A stretch of 64,000 bases of DNA from Calothrix sp. 336/3 (GTDB lineage: Bacteria; Cyanobacteriota; Cyanobacteriia; Cyanobacteriales; Nostocaceae): assembly GCF_000734895.2 (NCBI RefSeq), contig NZ_CP011382.1:5062700-5126699 (forward strand), written 5' to 3'. The notes below the pieces were generated by a model. The model had not been told where the DNA came from. It searched no databases and saw only the letters and a program-made list of their open reading frames with translations. Shown here in pieces: positions 35,627-44,605 of this stretch. Made by a program: the position numbers and the translations under genes. Each line of letters opens with the position of its first letter. The first letter of the stretch is position 1.

Positions 35627-38482
35627 ATGCTTGAACTCTGGGGTATTTTCGTTATTTTGCTTATTTGCCCGCTTTTGGGTGCGCTGCCATTAATTAGTTG
35701 GATTACCCATATTTGGAAAGGGCGGGAATTTGCCCAAGTGGGAGTCAACAATATTAGTGTTTCTGCTGCTTTTTATCATGGTGGGGCAGCAGTGGGAATT
35801 CTGGCGATATGTTTAGAATCACTTAAGGGGATTGGTGTAGTTCTCCTGTGTCGTTTGTTCTTCCCTGATGGTTCAGCTTGGGAGTTAATTGCCTTGAGTG
35901 CGTTGATTCTGGGGCGGTATAGTGTTGGTCAGGGAGTGGGAATTACCAGTGTTGTTTGGGGATTTACATTTCATGACCCCTTGGCAGCAGGATTTCTGTT
36001 TTTAGTGGCAAGTATTTGTTTTACAATTGTGCGCGATCGCCAGTTAGCCAAGTATGGAGTTTTAGCCCTCGTACCCGTAATTATTGGGATTATCCATGCA
36101 GAAGATGGCTTGAGAGTTTTTGCCGCAGTTGCATTTGCAGCTTTAATTGGTTGGATATATCAGCAGATACCAGAGACATGGACGTTATCAAGTAACACCA
36201 CCTCTAGGGAAAATATCCCTGACTTATCACCGCAATTGCGAAGTGAACAAACAATTTTATCTTTAGACGATCATCTCGATGGGGCGATCGTTGGGCAAAA
36301 AGCTGCTCGTCTTTCCCAGTTACGCCGTTGGGGTTATCCTGTACCCAAAGGATGGGTATTATCACCCTACGATGACCCAGAAATCTTAATTGAATATCTC
36401 CAGCCTTCGGAATTATCTCCCCTAGTGGTGCGTTCTTCTGCCGTGGGTGAAGATTCTGATCAAGCTTCCTCTGCGGGACAATATCAGACATTTTTGAATA
36501 TTACTACCAAGGAAGGATTACGCCGAGCGATCGCCCTGGTACAGGAATCCTACAATCAACCAGCAGCAATTCAATATCGCCGCGATCGCCAACTTCATGA
36601 TGCGGCTATGGCAGTATTAATTCAACAGCAAGTTCAAAGTGTCTATGCTGGTGTCGCTTTTAGCCGTGACCCCATTACCCAAGAACAGGATGCTGTCGTT
36701 ATTGAAGCAGTCGCGGGTCATGGAACACCTGTGGTTGCAGGACGTGTCACCCCCGAAGCGTACCGCGCATTTGTTCTAGATACGGATAATCTATCTCTGA
36801 TTCAATTGGAAGGGAAAGGTAGAGTCCCCGCCGCTCTTATCCGTCAAGTTGCTTACTTAGTACGTCGTCTAGAAGACAGACACCACGGAATCCCCCAGGA
36901 CATTGAGTGGAGCTACGACGGGCAAATGCTCTGGGTTTTGCAAACTCGACCGATTAGCACCATGTCCCCTATCTGGACAAGAAAACTAGCTGCTGCCATG
37001 GTTCCAGGGTTAATTCATCCCCTGAGTTGGTCAATTCATCAACCGATGATATCTAGTGTCTGGGGAGAACTTTTTGCCCTGTTATTGGGGGAAAGGGTGC
37101 GCGGGTTTGATTTTTCCCAAGGAGCAAATTTATACCACTCCCGTGTCTACTGCAATGCTTCTTTGTTAGTCCAAATTTGCCGTCGTTTGAACTTACCAGC
37201 CAACAGTTTAGAGTTTTTCACCCAAGGAAAGGATTTTCCTGTCATTAATTGGGATATTTTAATTCGCAATTTTCCCGGAATCCAGCGCCTCTTTTTACGG
37301 GAATTTTCCCTAGAAAAGGACTTTAAGCGGGATTATCACCGCACATTTGCCACCGCTCTCTCACAAATTCAACAAGAAAATCTTGAGGAATTAGAACCCT
37401 CAGCGCTTCTCCAAAGAATTGATTTTATCTGTGACTGTATTCGGAAAATCACCTACTATCAGGTATCAGCACCTCTGAGTGTGGCATTACGTCAGCATTT
37501 ACTACGAGTTAAGGATGGGAAAATTGACGAGAGTCAAATACCAGAGGAAGCAGCACTGCGATCGCTACAAGAATTGGCAATGACTGCAAGGGAATTATTC
37601 CCTGATTTCGATCCTGAAACCCTATTTGAAGACTTAGCTTTATCTGTGAAAGGACAAGAAATTATTCAGGAATTTGACCGACTGGTGGAGCAATATGGTT
37701 ATTTAAATGAAGGGGGAATTAATCTTGCTTCACCTACTTGGAAGGAAGATAAACCAGAGGTAAAACTCCTATTTGTGCAGTTAATGCAAACAATTACACC
37801 AGATAGGGGTAAAAAAATTCGCAAAAAAGGGGCAGTTCAACGCAGAGTCAATTTGAAAGCACAAGTTAGGGAAATTTATGCGCGTCTATTGGCAGAGTTA
37901 CGCTGGACATTGATTTCCTTAGAAAATATTTGGTTGCAGACAGGTTTACTCTACGATGGGGGAGATATATTTTTCCTAGAAATTGAGGAAATTCGTCGTC
38001 TAGTTAGCAACTATGATGAAGAACTTCTAACGCAATTAACAGATGTGATTCAACAGCGGCGATCGCAATTTAATCATGATACCTATCTGACCTCCGTACC
38101 CCTGCTTGTCTATGGTCATAAACCCGGTTATTTCCATCTTTCCCATTCCCCATCCACAGAAAAAACCCTCCAAGGGATACCCGTGAGTTCCGGGAAAACC
38201 ACAGGTAAGGTGAAAATTCTCCAGAGTTTACAAAATTTACCAGAAATTGACCCCGATACTATTGTTGTTGTCCCCTATGCTGATTATGGTTGGGCAGCCC
38301 ATCTGATTCGGGCTAAGGGTATCATTGCCGAAGTTGGTGGTAAGCTATCCCACCTGGCGATTTTGGCGCGAGAATATAACATACCCGCAGTTATGGATAT
38401 TCACCATGCCACCCATATCTTAAAAGATGGTCAAGTTGTCACCATTGATGGATTTAGAGGTGTGGTGGAAATTTTAGATTAA
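35627..38482 (+). CDS. Fusion of PlsY-like membrane domain with PEP-synthase-like phosphotransfer protein
   Basis: A 951-residue two-part protein. Residues 1 to about 180 are membrane helices in the pattern of the glycerol-3-phosphate acyltransferase PlsY, but the catalytic loops are degenerate: VGVNNISVS stands where GSGNIGATN is expected and GQGVGITSV where FKGGKGVAT is expected. Residues about 210-450 match the ATP-binding PPDK/PpsA N-domain (GQKAARLSQLRRWGYPVPKGW, VVRSSAVGEDSD, FSRDPIT, QTRPIS). The C-terminal 90 residues are a PEP-utilising mobile domain with the phospho-accepting His at 909 (GGKLSHLAILAREYNIPAV). A PEP-binding TIM barrel is absent. I infer an ATP-driven phosphotransfer coupled to a membrane lipid step; the substrate is unknown. 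Confidence 0.8.
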   Translation: MLELWGIFVILLICPLLGALPLISWITHIWKGREFAQVGVNNISVSAAFYHGGAAVGILAICLESLKGIGVVLLCRLFFPDGSAWELIALSALILGRYSVGQGVGITSVVWGFTFHDPLAAGFLFLVASICFTIVRDRQLAKYGVLALVPVIIGIIHAEDGLRVFAAVAFAALIGWIYQQIPETWTLSSNTTSRENIPDLSPQLRSEQTILSLDDHLDGAIVGQKAARLSQLRRWGYPVPKGWVLSPYDDPEILIEYLQPSELSPLVVRSSAVGEDSDQASSAGQYQTFLNITTKEGLRRAIALVQESYNQPAAIQYRRDRQLHDAAMAVLIQQQVQSVYAGVAFSRDPITQEQDAVVIEAVAGHGTPVVAGRVTPEAYRAFVLDTDNLSLIQLEGKGRVPAALIRQVAYLVRRLEDRHHGIPQDIEWSYDGQMLWVLQTRPISTMSPIWTRKLAAAMVPGLIHPLSWSIHQPMISSVWGELFALLLGERVRGFDFSQGANLYHSRVYCNASLLVQICRRLNLPANSLEFFTQGKDFPVINWDILIRNFPGIQRLFLREFSLEKDFKRDYHRTFATALSQIQQENLEELEPSALLQRIDFICDCIRKITYYQVSAPLSVALRQHLLRVKDGKIDESQIPEEAALRSLQELAMTARELFPDFDPETLFEDLALSVKGQEIIQEFDRLVEQYGYLNEGGINLASPTWKEDKPEVKLLFVQLMQTITPDRGKKIRKKGAVQRRVNLKAQVREIYARLLAELRWTLISLENIWLQTGLLYDGGDIFFLEIEEIRRLVSNYDEELLTQLTDVIQQRRSQFNHDTYLTSVPLLVYGHKPGYFHLSHSPSTEKTLQGIPVSSGKTTGKVKILQSLQNLPEIDPDTIVVVPYADYGWAAHLIRAKGIIAEVGGKLSHLAILAREYNIPAVMDIHHATHILKDGQVVTIDGFRGVVEILD

Positions 38483-38515
38483 TCCCTGAACAAAATCTAT
38501 GGAAGAACTATGGGT

Positions 38516-39919
38516 TTAATTGCGAACTAATTCAAAATCATATCCGGTACGGGAACGGGAATTTGGCTGAGATTTCACCTGAACCAGTTGCACCGGAGCA
38601 TTGCGATCGCCAGAATTAGCAAACCTCAATTCCCCAGAAGCACCCCTAGCGGCGAAATTTCCACTCTTCAAAGCTTGTTGAACACCTTGACGGCTAGGAT
38701 TAGTCTCAATTGCTGTGATTAAAGCACGAGCCGCATCATAACTTAAAGCAGTACGCCAATTCACATCCGCATCCCAAAGTTGACGAGATTTCTGAGGAAA
38801 ATCCGCACCCGGATTACTTTCTAAATGCCAAGGTACAGCCAGAACCATATTTTCTCCTTGCCCCTGACTAATTTCTAAAGTTTTTAATGCATAAAACCCA
38901 TCCCCAGCAAGTAAAGGCAACCGACGTTGATTGACTTGAATCACCTGCAACCCTTTATCCAAAAGCTGAGAATTAGCAGCTAACATCAAAACTTCTACCC
39001 CCTGCGCTTGGGCAATACTTTGAGCAGCACTAAAATCAGGTTTTGACATATCAAATTCGTGGCTAACTTCACCACCCGCAAGGGAAACCGCAGAGACAAA
39101 TTCTGATTTTAAAGACTGACTATAACCACTTTGAGAATTATAAAAAATAGCTGCTTTCTTTTTATTTAATTTCGTTGTCATATAGTTAGCCAGCGCCCTT
39201 GCTGCCATAAAATCACTAGGAACAGTCCGAAATACATAGGGGCTAAAATTCGAGATTTTTACCGCGCTACTAGTAGGAGAAATTGCCACCAATTGCTGAG
39301 AATTATATATTTCTCCAGCAGCGAGAGTCGCATCACTAGCAAAATGACCAACAACACCCAAAATCTCCGAGTTTTTTACAAAATTCTGGGCAATATCTTT
39401 TACCAATTCCACCCGATCATCATCACTGGCAATAACTACTTTTAGAGGTGTATTTTTGATGCCGCCCTGAAGATTAATTTCATTCTGAGCTTGAGCTACT
39501 CCCCGTAATACTTCTAAAGCAAAATTTGGTTCTGTAGCTAGAGGAATTGAGACAGCAATACTGTAGGATTTCTTATTACCTATTTTGGCATTATTCAGAT
39601 AAATTAAAGTTTCTGGGTCATTCTTTTTACTTTGCAAAGCAGCTTGAAAATAATTGACAGCTTCTTCATATTTACCCGATTTAAAAGCCGCAATTCCATC
39701 TCTTTTAGCTACAGATACATCACCAGGAGTTAGAGAAATTTCTCCCGCACTTATCCGGGACTCACTTTGATTATTATTAGCAGAATTAGAAATATTAACA
39801 GATACCTGATTACCTCCGGGCAAAATATCTTTAAATAGGTAGTAAATTCCACCACCAACTAAACCTAAAGTTATTGCTAAAGATAATAATAAAATTTTAG
39901 TTTCTTTATTGAAATTCAT
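38516..39919 (-). CDS. Membrane-anchored ABC-type substrate-binding protein (branched-chain amino-acid receptor fold) with TPR-like segment
   Basis: The 467-residue protein begins with a 20-residue hydrophobic anchor (ILLLSLAITLGLVGGGIYYLF) and no lipobox Cys. Residues about 65-105 form a TPR-like pair (AFKSGKYEEAVNYFQAALQSKKNDPETLIYLNNAKI). From about 118 it is a type-1 periplasmic binding fold: AVSIPLATEPNFALEVLRGVAQAQNEINLQGG, VVGHFASDATLAAGEIYNSQ, SPTSSAV, FRTVPSD. The substrate cannot be read from this, but amino acids or urea are usual. No permease or ATPase genes are adjacent. The anchor resembles those of the two PstS-like proteins at 52849 and 53914. Confidence 0.85.
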   Translation of the reverse strand: MNFNKETKILLLSLAITLGLVGGGIYYLFKDILPGGNQVSVNISNSANNNQSESRISAGEISLTPGDVSVAKRDGIAAFKSGKYEEAVNYFQAALQSKKNDPETLIYLNNAKIGNKKSYSIAVSIPLATEPNFALEVLRGVAQAQNEINLQGGIKNTPLKVVIASDDDRVELVKDIAQNFVKNSEILGVVGHFASDATLAAGEIYNSQQLVAISPTSSAVKISNFSPYVFRTVPSDFMAARALANYMTTKLNKKKAAIFYNSQSGYSQSLKSEFVSAVSLAGGEVSHEFDMSKPDFSAAQSIAQAQGVEVLMLAANSQLLDKGLQVIQVNQRRLPLLAGDGFYALKTLEISQGQGENMVLAVPWHLESNPGADFPQKSRQLWDADVNWRTALSYDAARALITAIETNPSRQGVQQALKSGNFAARGASGELRFANSGDRNAPVQLVQVKSQPNSRSRTGYDFELVRN

Positions 39920-40425
39920 ATATCTTATCCAGAGAATGTCACAGAAAATATTATGCCATGTTTAAGGAAAGATAGGTTCTTTGTCTTCATATCCTCTACT
40001 TTTTGAAAAGTCAGATATCTAGCAGTTCCACAAGAGATTATTCTATGCAGTTGCGGTTATAATGTAAAGAATGACGCTTTCTAAACTCTTCAAGCCGACT
40101 CTCAAGCATTTGGCAAAAGTTTAATATTTTTTAATATTTATTTATTCCTCATAACATGGCAACGAGGGAGAAGTTATTGTCTAAAAATCAAGGTTTTCAG
40201 ATTGGCAATATATTTTTTTTAAACAACAAGGTAGAGTTACAACAAAAGAGTCTATGCGATTGCTTCGTCGTTCCTCATCGCAATTACGGGATTACAATTT
40301 ATTTTGTTGAGTTATGAAAACTTAGGATGCACCCGTAGCTTTATATTTAGATTTTTGTTTGTTTTCTGGAAAACACGGTAGAGTTACTGTATAAAAAACA
40401 GATTTAAAACAGTAGTTTTACAGCT
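39920..40425. other. Intergenic with a small dispersed-type palindrome
   Basis: TGCGAT (40255-40260) and ATCGCA (40277-40282) bracket a GCTTCGTCGTTCCTC loop, a form common in cyanobacterial dispersed repeats. The remainder holds no gene; the promoter for the 667-residue protein should be near 40300-40420. Confidence 0.45.
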
Positions 40426-42429
40426 ATGCCCCAAGATATTCCCAATAATAAAAACTTCCGAGGCAGGAATTTTAAAGGTCAAGACTTGGCTGGCGCAGAT
40501 TTTAGCGATGCGGATATTCGAGGTGCAAATTTTACTGGTGCCAACCTGACAGAAGCAAATTTTACCAACGCCAAGGCTGGATTGCAAAAGCGTTGGGTGT
40601 TTGTGTTGATGGTTGCTGTGCTGGTGCTGGTGGGATTATCGGGGTTTCTATCGGCTTTTAATGGTTATTTGGTATCGCTGATATTTAGTTCGGAGTCTCA
40701 AAATAAAATTGTAGGCTGGGTTGCTCTAATTACGATATTTGTTTTCGTTGTTGTCACAATTCGCCAAGGAATTGCGATCGCTTATGGATTTTCGCTCGCA
40801 GCCTTAGCCTTAGCCGTAGCCTTAGCCGTAGCCGGAGCCTTCGCCGGAGCCGTAGCCGGAGCCTTCGCCGTAGCCGGAGCCGTAGCCTTCGCCGGAGCCT
40901 TAGCCGTAATTTCTACCCTATTCAGTGCATATATCGCTTGGCAAGCGATCAAAGGCGACCCAAAACAAGCTCCCATCCGCAATATAGCTGTCGCATTCGC
41001 TGCGATTGGTGGTACGAGTTTTCGCGGAGCCAACCTCACCGATGTAAATTTCACTGGTGCAACCCTCAACAATACCGATTTCCGTCAAGCGAAGTTGATT
41101 CGCACCTGCTTTCGCAATACGAAAAAACTCGATTTAGCCCGTCCAGGGAATAGTTATTTAAAAAATCTGGATTTACAAAAATTACTCGTTGGTGTTCTCG
41201 ATACGGATAAAAATACTAAAAACTCGAATCGAAGTAAAAATAAAAAGACAGATAAAAATTTAACTAAAAATTACGATCGCCAAGATTTACGGGGCATCAA
41301 TTTACAAAACACCAATTTACAAGATTTCAGCTTTATTGCTGCCGATTTGAGCGAGGCAAATTTACAGGATACCGATTTATCGCGTGCGAAATTAGTCCAA
41401 ACCCAACTCGATCGCACTGACTTAACTGGTGCAAACCTGACGGGAGTGTTTATCGAAGATTGGGGTTTGACTGCCGACACCAAACTCGATGGAGTACGCT
41501 GCGATTACGTGTTTATGCGTCTTCCTCCCGAAAAGCGTCCGGCTTTTCTCCCCTTACCTCCCCACGAACAACACAATGACAATCCCCAACGGGAACCCAG
41601 CGATTGGGACAAAAATTTTAGCGATGGGGATTTTGCCGATTTTATCGCTCCCCTCAAGCAAACCCTGAATTTATTCCACAACAAACCCGTCGATCCGCGT
41701 TTGGTTGCCATAGCTTTTCAAAAACTCAAAGAAGCCCATCCGGAAGCAGATTTAGAAATTATTGGTGTGGACAAAAAAGGCAAAAACCGCGATAAATTAC
41801 ATCTCAAAGTCGAAGCCAATACCAGCAACCAAGATGTGGCAACTCTCCATACCAATTATTTTGCCAATCTTGACGAACTCCAAGCCTTACCCCCAGCAGT
41901 TTTACAAGCAATTCTTGCCGAACGCAGTGCAGTAATTCGCATGTTAGCGGGACTGTTGGAAGGGAAACAAACAAATCAAACTTCTATCCAAATTCCGATT
42001 CAAAATTCACCAAATCAAAATCAGGAGAATACAACTATGAATAATTCAGGAAATAACCGCCATATTACTACTGGTCGTGATTATCGGGAAACCAATGTAA
42101 ATGACCAAGGTACATACGTTGAAGGTGATTATTTTAATAACCCGCAACAAAAACAAACTCTAGCTGAAGCCGCCGCAGAAATCCAAAAATTACTCGAACA
42201 ATTAGATAAAACCTACCCCAGTAATACCACCACGGGAAAAATGGAAATAGCCACAGGAGTAATCCAACATCTTGATTGCCATCCTGATTTTGCAGAACGA
42301 CTGATGAGCGCAATCAAAGCTGGAAGCGTGCAAGCAATTGCCCAACTTCTCAACCATCCCGCAGCCGCTTTTGTAATTGGTGCATTGGACGATTGGCAAA
42401 AAACCAAGGAAAATTCGACAGTATCGTAA
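40426..42429 (+). CDS. Pentapeptide-repeat / transmembrane / helical signalling-module protein
   Basis: This 667-residue multidomain protein has pentapeptide repeats at residues 11-50, two hydrophobic helices (55-78 and 95-113), and an Ala-(Leu/Val/Gly/Phe) dipeptide run (126-161) encoded by a hexamer repeat. A second pentapeptide block (197-232) and a third (286-342) follow. Residues about 395-510 are a DUF-like helical domain (FADFIAPLKQTLNLFHNKPVDPRLVAIAFQKLKEAHPE). From 538 a Asn/Gly beta stretch (GNNRHITTGRDYRETNVNDQGTYVEGDYF) leads into a helical module (QKQTLAEAAAEIQKLLEQLDKTYP, then HPAAAFVIGALDDWQ). I recall this last module at the ends of TIR, NACHT and pentapeptide proteins in cyanobacteria. 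A signalling or immune adaptor role is inference. Downstream lies hicB. Confidence 0.75.
   Translation: MPQDIPNNKNFRGRNFKGQDLAGADFSDADIRGANFTGANLTEANFTNAKAGLQKRWVFVLMVAVLVLVGLSGFLSAFNGYLVSLIFSSESQNKIVGWVALITIFVFVVVTIRQGIAIAYGFSLAALALAVALAVAGAFAGAVAGAFAVAGAVAFAGALAVISTLFSAYIAWQAIKGDPKQAPIRNIAVAFAAIGGTSFRGANLTDVNFTGATLNNTDFRQAKLIRTCFRNTKKLDLARPGNSYLKNLDLQKLLVGVLDTDKNTKNSNRSKNKKTDKNLTKNYDRQDLRGINLQNTNLQDFSFIAADLSEANLQDTDLSRAKLVQTQLDRTDLTGANLTGVFIEDWGLTADTKLDGVRCDYVFMRLPPEKRPAFLPLPPHEQHNDNPQREPSDWDKNFSDGDFADFIAPLKQTLNLFHNKPVDPRLVAIAFQKLKEAHPEADLEIIGVDKKGKNRDKLHLKVEANTSNQDVATLHTNYFANLDELQALPPAVLQAILAERSAVIRMLAGLLEGKQTNQTSIQIPIQNSPNQNQENTTMNNSGNNRHITTGRDYRETNVNDQGTYVEGDYFNNPQQKQTLAEAAAEIQKLLEQLDKTYPSNTTTGKMEIATGVIQHLDCHPDFAERLMSAIKAGSVQAIAQLLNHPAAAFVIGALDDWQKTKENSTVS
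40801..40908. repeat. Hexanucleotide tandem repeat, 18 copies, inside a coding region
   Basis: Eighteen consecutive units GCC+NNN (GCCTTA, GCCGTA, GCCGGA or GCCTTC) fill exactly 108 bases. Each unit encodes Ala plus Leu, Val, Gly or Phe. The period is a multiple of three, so unit gain or loss changes the length of the hydrophobic segment without breaking frame. Confidence 0.95.
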
Positions 42430-42504
42430 ATCAGTCAACCTTCTAAAGCTCGGAAAAAACGGTGGTATCATGCCTAATAGAAGGAATTTGAGGATTAATA
42501 AGCT

Positions 42505-42714
42505 ATGAAAACCCGTAGTTTTACAGTTATTCTTCATAAAGAAGATGATATGTACATAGCTGAATGTCCGGAAGTTGGTACTATAGACCAAGGAAAAACT
42601 ATAGAAGAAGCGATCGCGGGTTTGCGAGAAGCAACTCGGCTTTATTTAGAAGAGTTTCCCCTACCTGAAACATCACCAAGATTTGTGACCAGTATTGAGG
42701 TTAGTTATGCCTAA
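42505..42714 (+). CDS. hicB: HicB-like antitoxin (HicB_lk_antitox)
   Basis: The 69-residue protein is a minimal HicB antitoxin: a beta-alpha-beta domain with FTVILHKEDDMYIAECPEVG, the GKTIEEAIAGLREAT helix and LYLEEF. It resembles a partial RNase H fold without the C-terminal DNA-binding domain found in longer HicB proteins. ATG 42505 follows an AAGGAATTTGAGG stretch. The last eight bases (42707-42714, ATGCCTAA) overlap the start of hicA, so the pair is translationally coupled. It would neutralise the HicA mRNA interferase. Confidence 0.9.
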   Translation: MKTRSFTVILHKEDDMYIAECPEVGTIDQGKTIEEAIAGLREATRLYLEEFPLPETSPRFVTSIEVSYA

Positions 42715-42934
42715 GTTGCCCAGAATCCCTAGCAAAGAGGCAATTAGGGCACTTGAGCGTTTGGGTTTCGAGCAAGTTCGTCAAACTGGTAGCCATGTAG
42801 TCATGAAAAAATCGATCGAAGGGGAAGAAATTGGCTGCGTTGTGCCTTTGCATCGAGAATTAAAAGTAGGTACTTTGAGCGGTATTCTCAAGCAAGCACA
42901 AATAACAGTCGAGGAATTTATCGATAATTTGTAA
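42707..42934 (+). CDS. hicA: HicA toxin (mRNA interferase)
   Basis: HicA is a small RNA-binding ribonuclease toxin that cleaves mRNA when its HicB partner is lost. With ATG 42707 the protein has 75 residues. Characteristic features are the ALERLGFEQVRQTGSHVVMKK core, where the conserved His of GSH is the catalytic residue, the HRELKVGTLSGILKQAQI C-terminal block and a double-stranded-RNA-binding-like fold. The order antitoxin then toxin is the reverse of the E. coli hicAB operon but is common elsewhere. Confidence 0.92.
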   Translation: MPKLPRIPSKEAIRALERLGFEQVRQTGSHVVMKKSIEGEEIGCVVPLHRELKVGTLSGILKQAQITVEEFIDNL

Positions 42935-42985
42935 TCGTTGAAAATTCGTGCCTTCCTGCACCAACCGATTAAGAAGTTGCGGCAA

Positions 42986-44335
42986 TTAGAATAATAAAGA
43001 AAGTAATCTATATATCAGACGAAATAGGGCTGCGATCGCCACGGAAATTAAAGCCGCAGCAGTGGCAATAATCAGAATTTTAGTTAGAGGGAAGCCTGCG
43101 TGTAACCAAGGTACAAAGGAAATAATTCCTAGGCTAATTCCAGGAATTAACAATAAATCCCATCTTTCAATCCAGCGTCGTGTTTGAGCAAAGACAAGAG
43201 TACCGATAATTGTGGCAGTCATTACCACTGTAAATAGGGAAGATTTAGACAAACTAAAAAGGGCGATCGCCATTAATCCCCCCTGAAACCCACTAAAAGC
43301 TGCTCCTGCAAGAATCTCTATGACTGAAAAATTAGCAACTGGCTGGATTCCTGCGGACTTTGATGGCTTTTTGACAACTTTCCCCGACTGATTCAAAGTA
43401 TCAAATACTTCCTGAGCAGATTGATAGCGTTGATTTGCCGCAGGTAGAAGCATTTTATTGAGAATTTCCGTAAGTTGAGAACTGATTTTAACCTGCTGCT
43501 GCCATTGCCATTGATTACTGAAAGTATCAAAAAACTTGATAATATCCTGTTCTCCCGTGAGCAACATTAAACAAGTCACAGCCAAAGCATATAAATCAGT
43601 AGAAGGGTATACCTGTCCCCCCGACATTTGTTCTGGTGGGGCAAAACCCTGGGAATAAATTCCTGTAGAAGAACTTGCTGCACCAGGAGGAGAGTTTGTC
43701 ACCTGCTTAACTGCCCCAAAATCCAGGAGATATAACTTACCCTGGCGATCGCGCATAATATTTGAGGGCTTAATATCACGGTGAATAATTCCTTGGGTAT
43801 GCACAAATTGCAATACGGGGAGAATCGCTTGCAACACTTCCCGGACTTCTGCCTCGGAAAACTTTTTTTTCTGGTTCAGTTCTTCTTCGAGATTTTGCCC
43901 ATCAATAAATTCTTGGACAATGTAAAAAAATTGGTCTTGTTTCCCCCCCTGTAAGCTAGGGACAATCATTGGGAAAAAAGCAAACAAATTCGGAATTTGC
44001 TCATGCTTATTACCAATTTTTTCTAATACCTCCGCTTCCCGTTCAAATAAATCCTGTGCCAATTGCTGCTGGGTGGGGGTAAGATTGCCCACAGGTTGAA
44101 ACTGCTTAACTACACATTGACGCATTCCCGGAGTATGGCGATCGCGTGCCAAAAATGCCGTACCAAAACCACCCCTTCCTAGAAGTTTTTGGGGTATGTA
44201 ACGCCCCACCAAAATCAAAGGCATACCACAGGTAGTACAGTATTTTTGCTGTACTGTTCTGATAGTTCCAGGATCATCTAAATCGGCAAAATGATTTTGG
44301 GGACGAGGGCAACCGGGGCGAGTGCAGTAGATTTC
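42986..44335 (-). CDS. Serine/threonine protein kinase with zinc-finger head and membrane tail
   Basis: I start at ATG 44335 (449 residues), the MEIYCTRPGC opening found in many cyanobacterial kinases; an in-frame TTG at 44395 adds an unsupported 20 residues. The head has four Cys (CTRPGC and YCTTCG) that should bind zinc. The kinase domain has the glycine loop LGRGGFGTAF, the VVK lysine, HRDIKPSNIMRD with the catalytic Asp, DFG, and GFAPPEQ. The C-terminal 120 residues hold about four hydrophobic helices, which anchor it in the membrane. The signal it senses is unknown. It faces hicA convergently, about 50 bases from its stop. Confidence 0.93.
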   Translation of the reverse strand, partial: EIYCTRPGCPRPQNHFADLDDPGTIRTVQQKYCTTCGMPLILVGRYIPQKLLGRGGFGTAFLARDRHTPGMRQCVVKQFQPVGNLTPTQQQLAQDLFEREAEVLEKIGNKHEQIPNLFAFFPMIVPSLQGGKQDQFFYIVQEFIDGQNLEEELNQKKKFSEAEVREVLQAILPVLQFVHTQGIIHRDIKPSNIMRDRQGKLYLLDFGAVKQVTNSPPGAASSSTGIYSQGFAPPEQMSGGQVYPSTDLYALAVTCLMLLTGEQDIIKFFDTFSNQWQWQQQVKISSQLTEILNKMLLPAANQRYQSAQEVFDTLNQSGKVVKKPSKSAGIQPVANFSVIEILAGAAFSGFQGGLMAIALFSLSKSSLFTVVMTATIIGTLVFAQTRRWIERWDLLLIPGISLGIISFVPWLHAGFPLTKILIIATAAALISVAIAALFRLIYRLLSLLF

Positions 44336-44605
44336 CATATAATAGTCACTAGTCAATAGCCCATTGTCAATGAGACAGTGCTGAGTACAGAACAAAGGGC
44401 AATGGATGATGCAGTAATTGCATAAAGAGTTTTACACATCACATTATTCTCGAATAATCTTTCCAGAGCCATACTTGTGTAATGATGTTTGTCCTTATAG
44501 TGACTGAGCATACAATACTTAAACATTCTGGTTGGGAATTCAGAATCTCCCAGGCGCTTTGCCCTGACTCTACAGCACTAATTGATAGCGACTCCTAGTT
44601 AAATC

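Noticed and set aside
40782..41072. Ala/Lys/Pro-rich minus-strand frame within the pentapeptide gene
   Set aside because: It exists only because the hexamer repeat is open in several frames.
42505..44335. HicBA plus adjacent kinase as a single defence island
   Set aside because: The kinase is on the opposite strand with ordinary housekeeping-like features; adjacency alone does not support a joint system.
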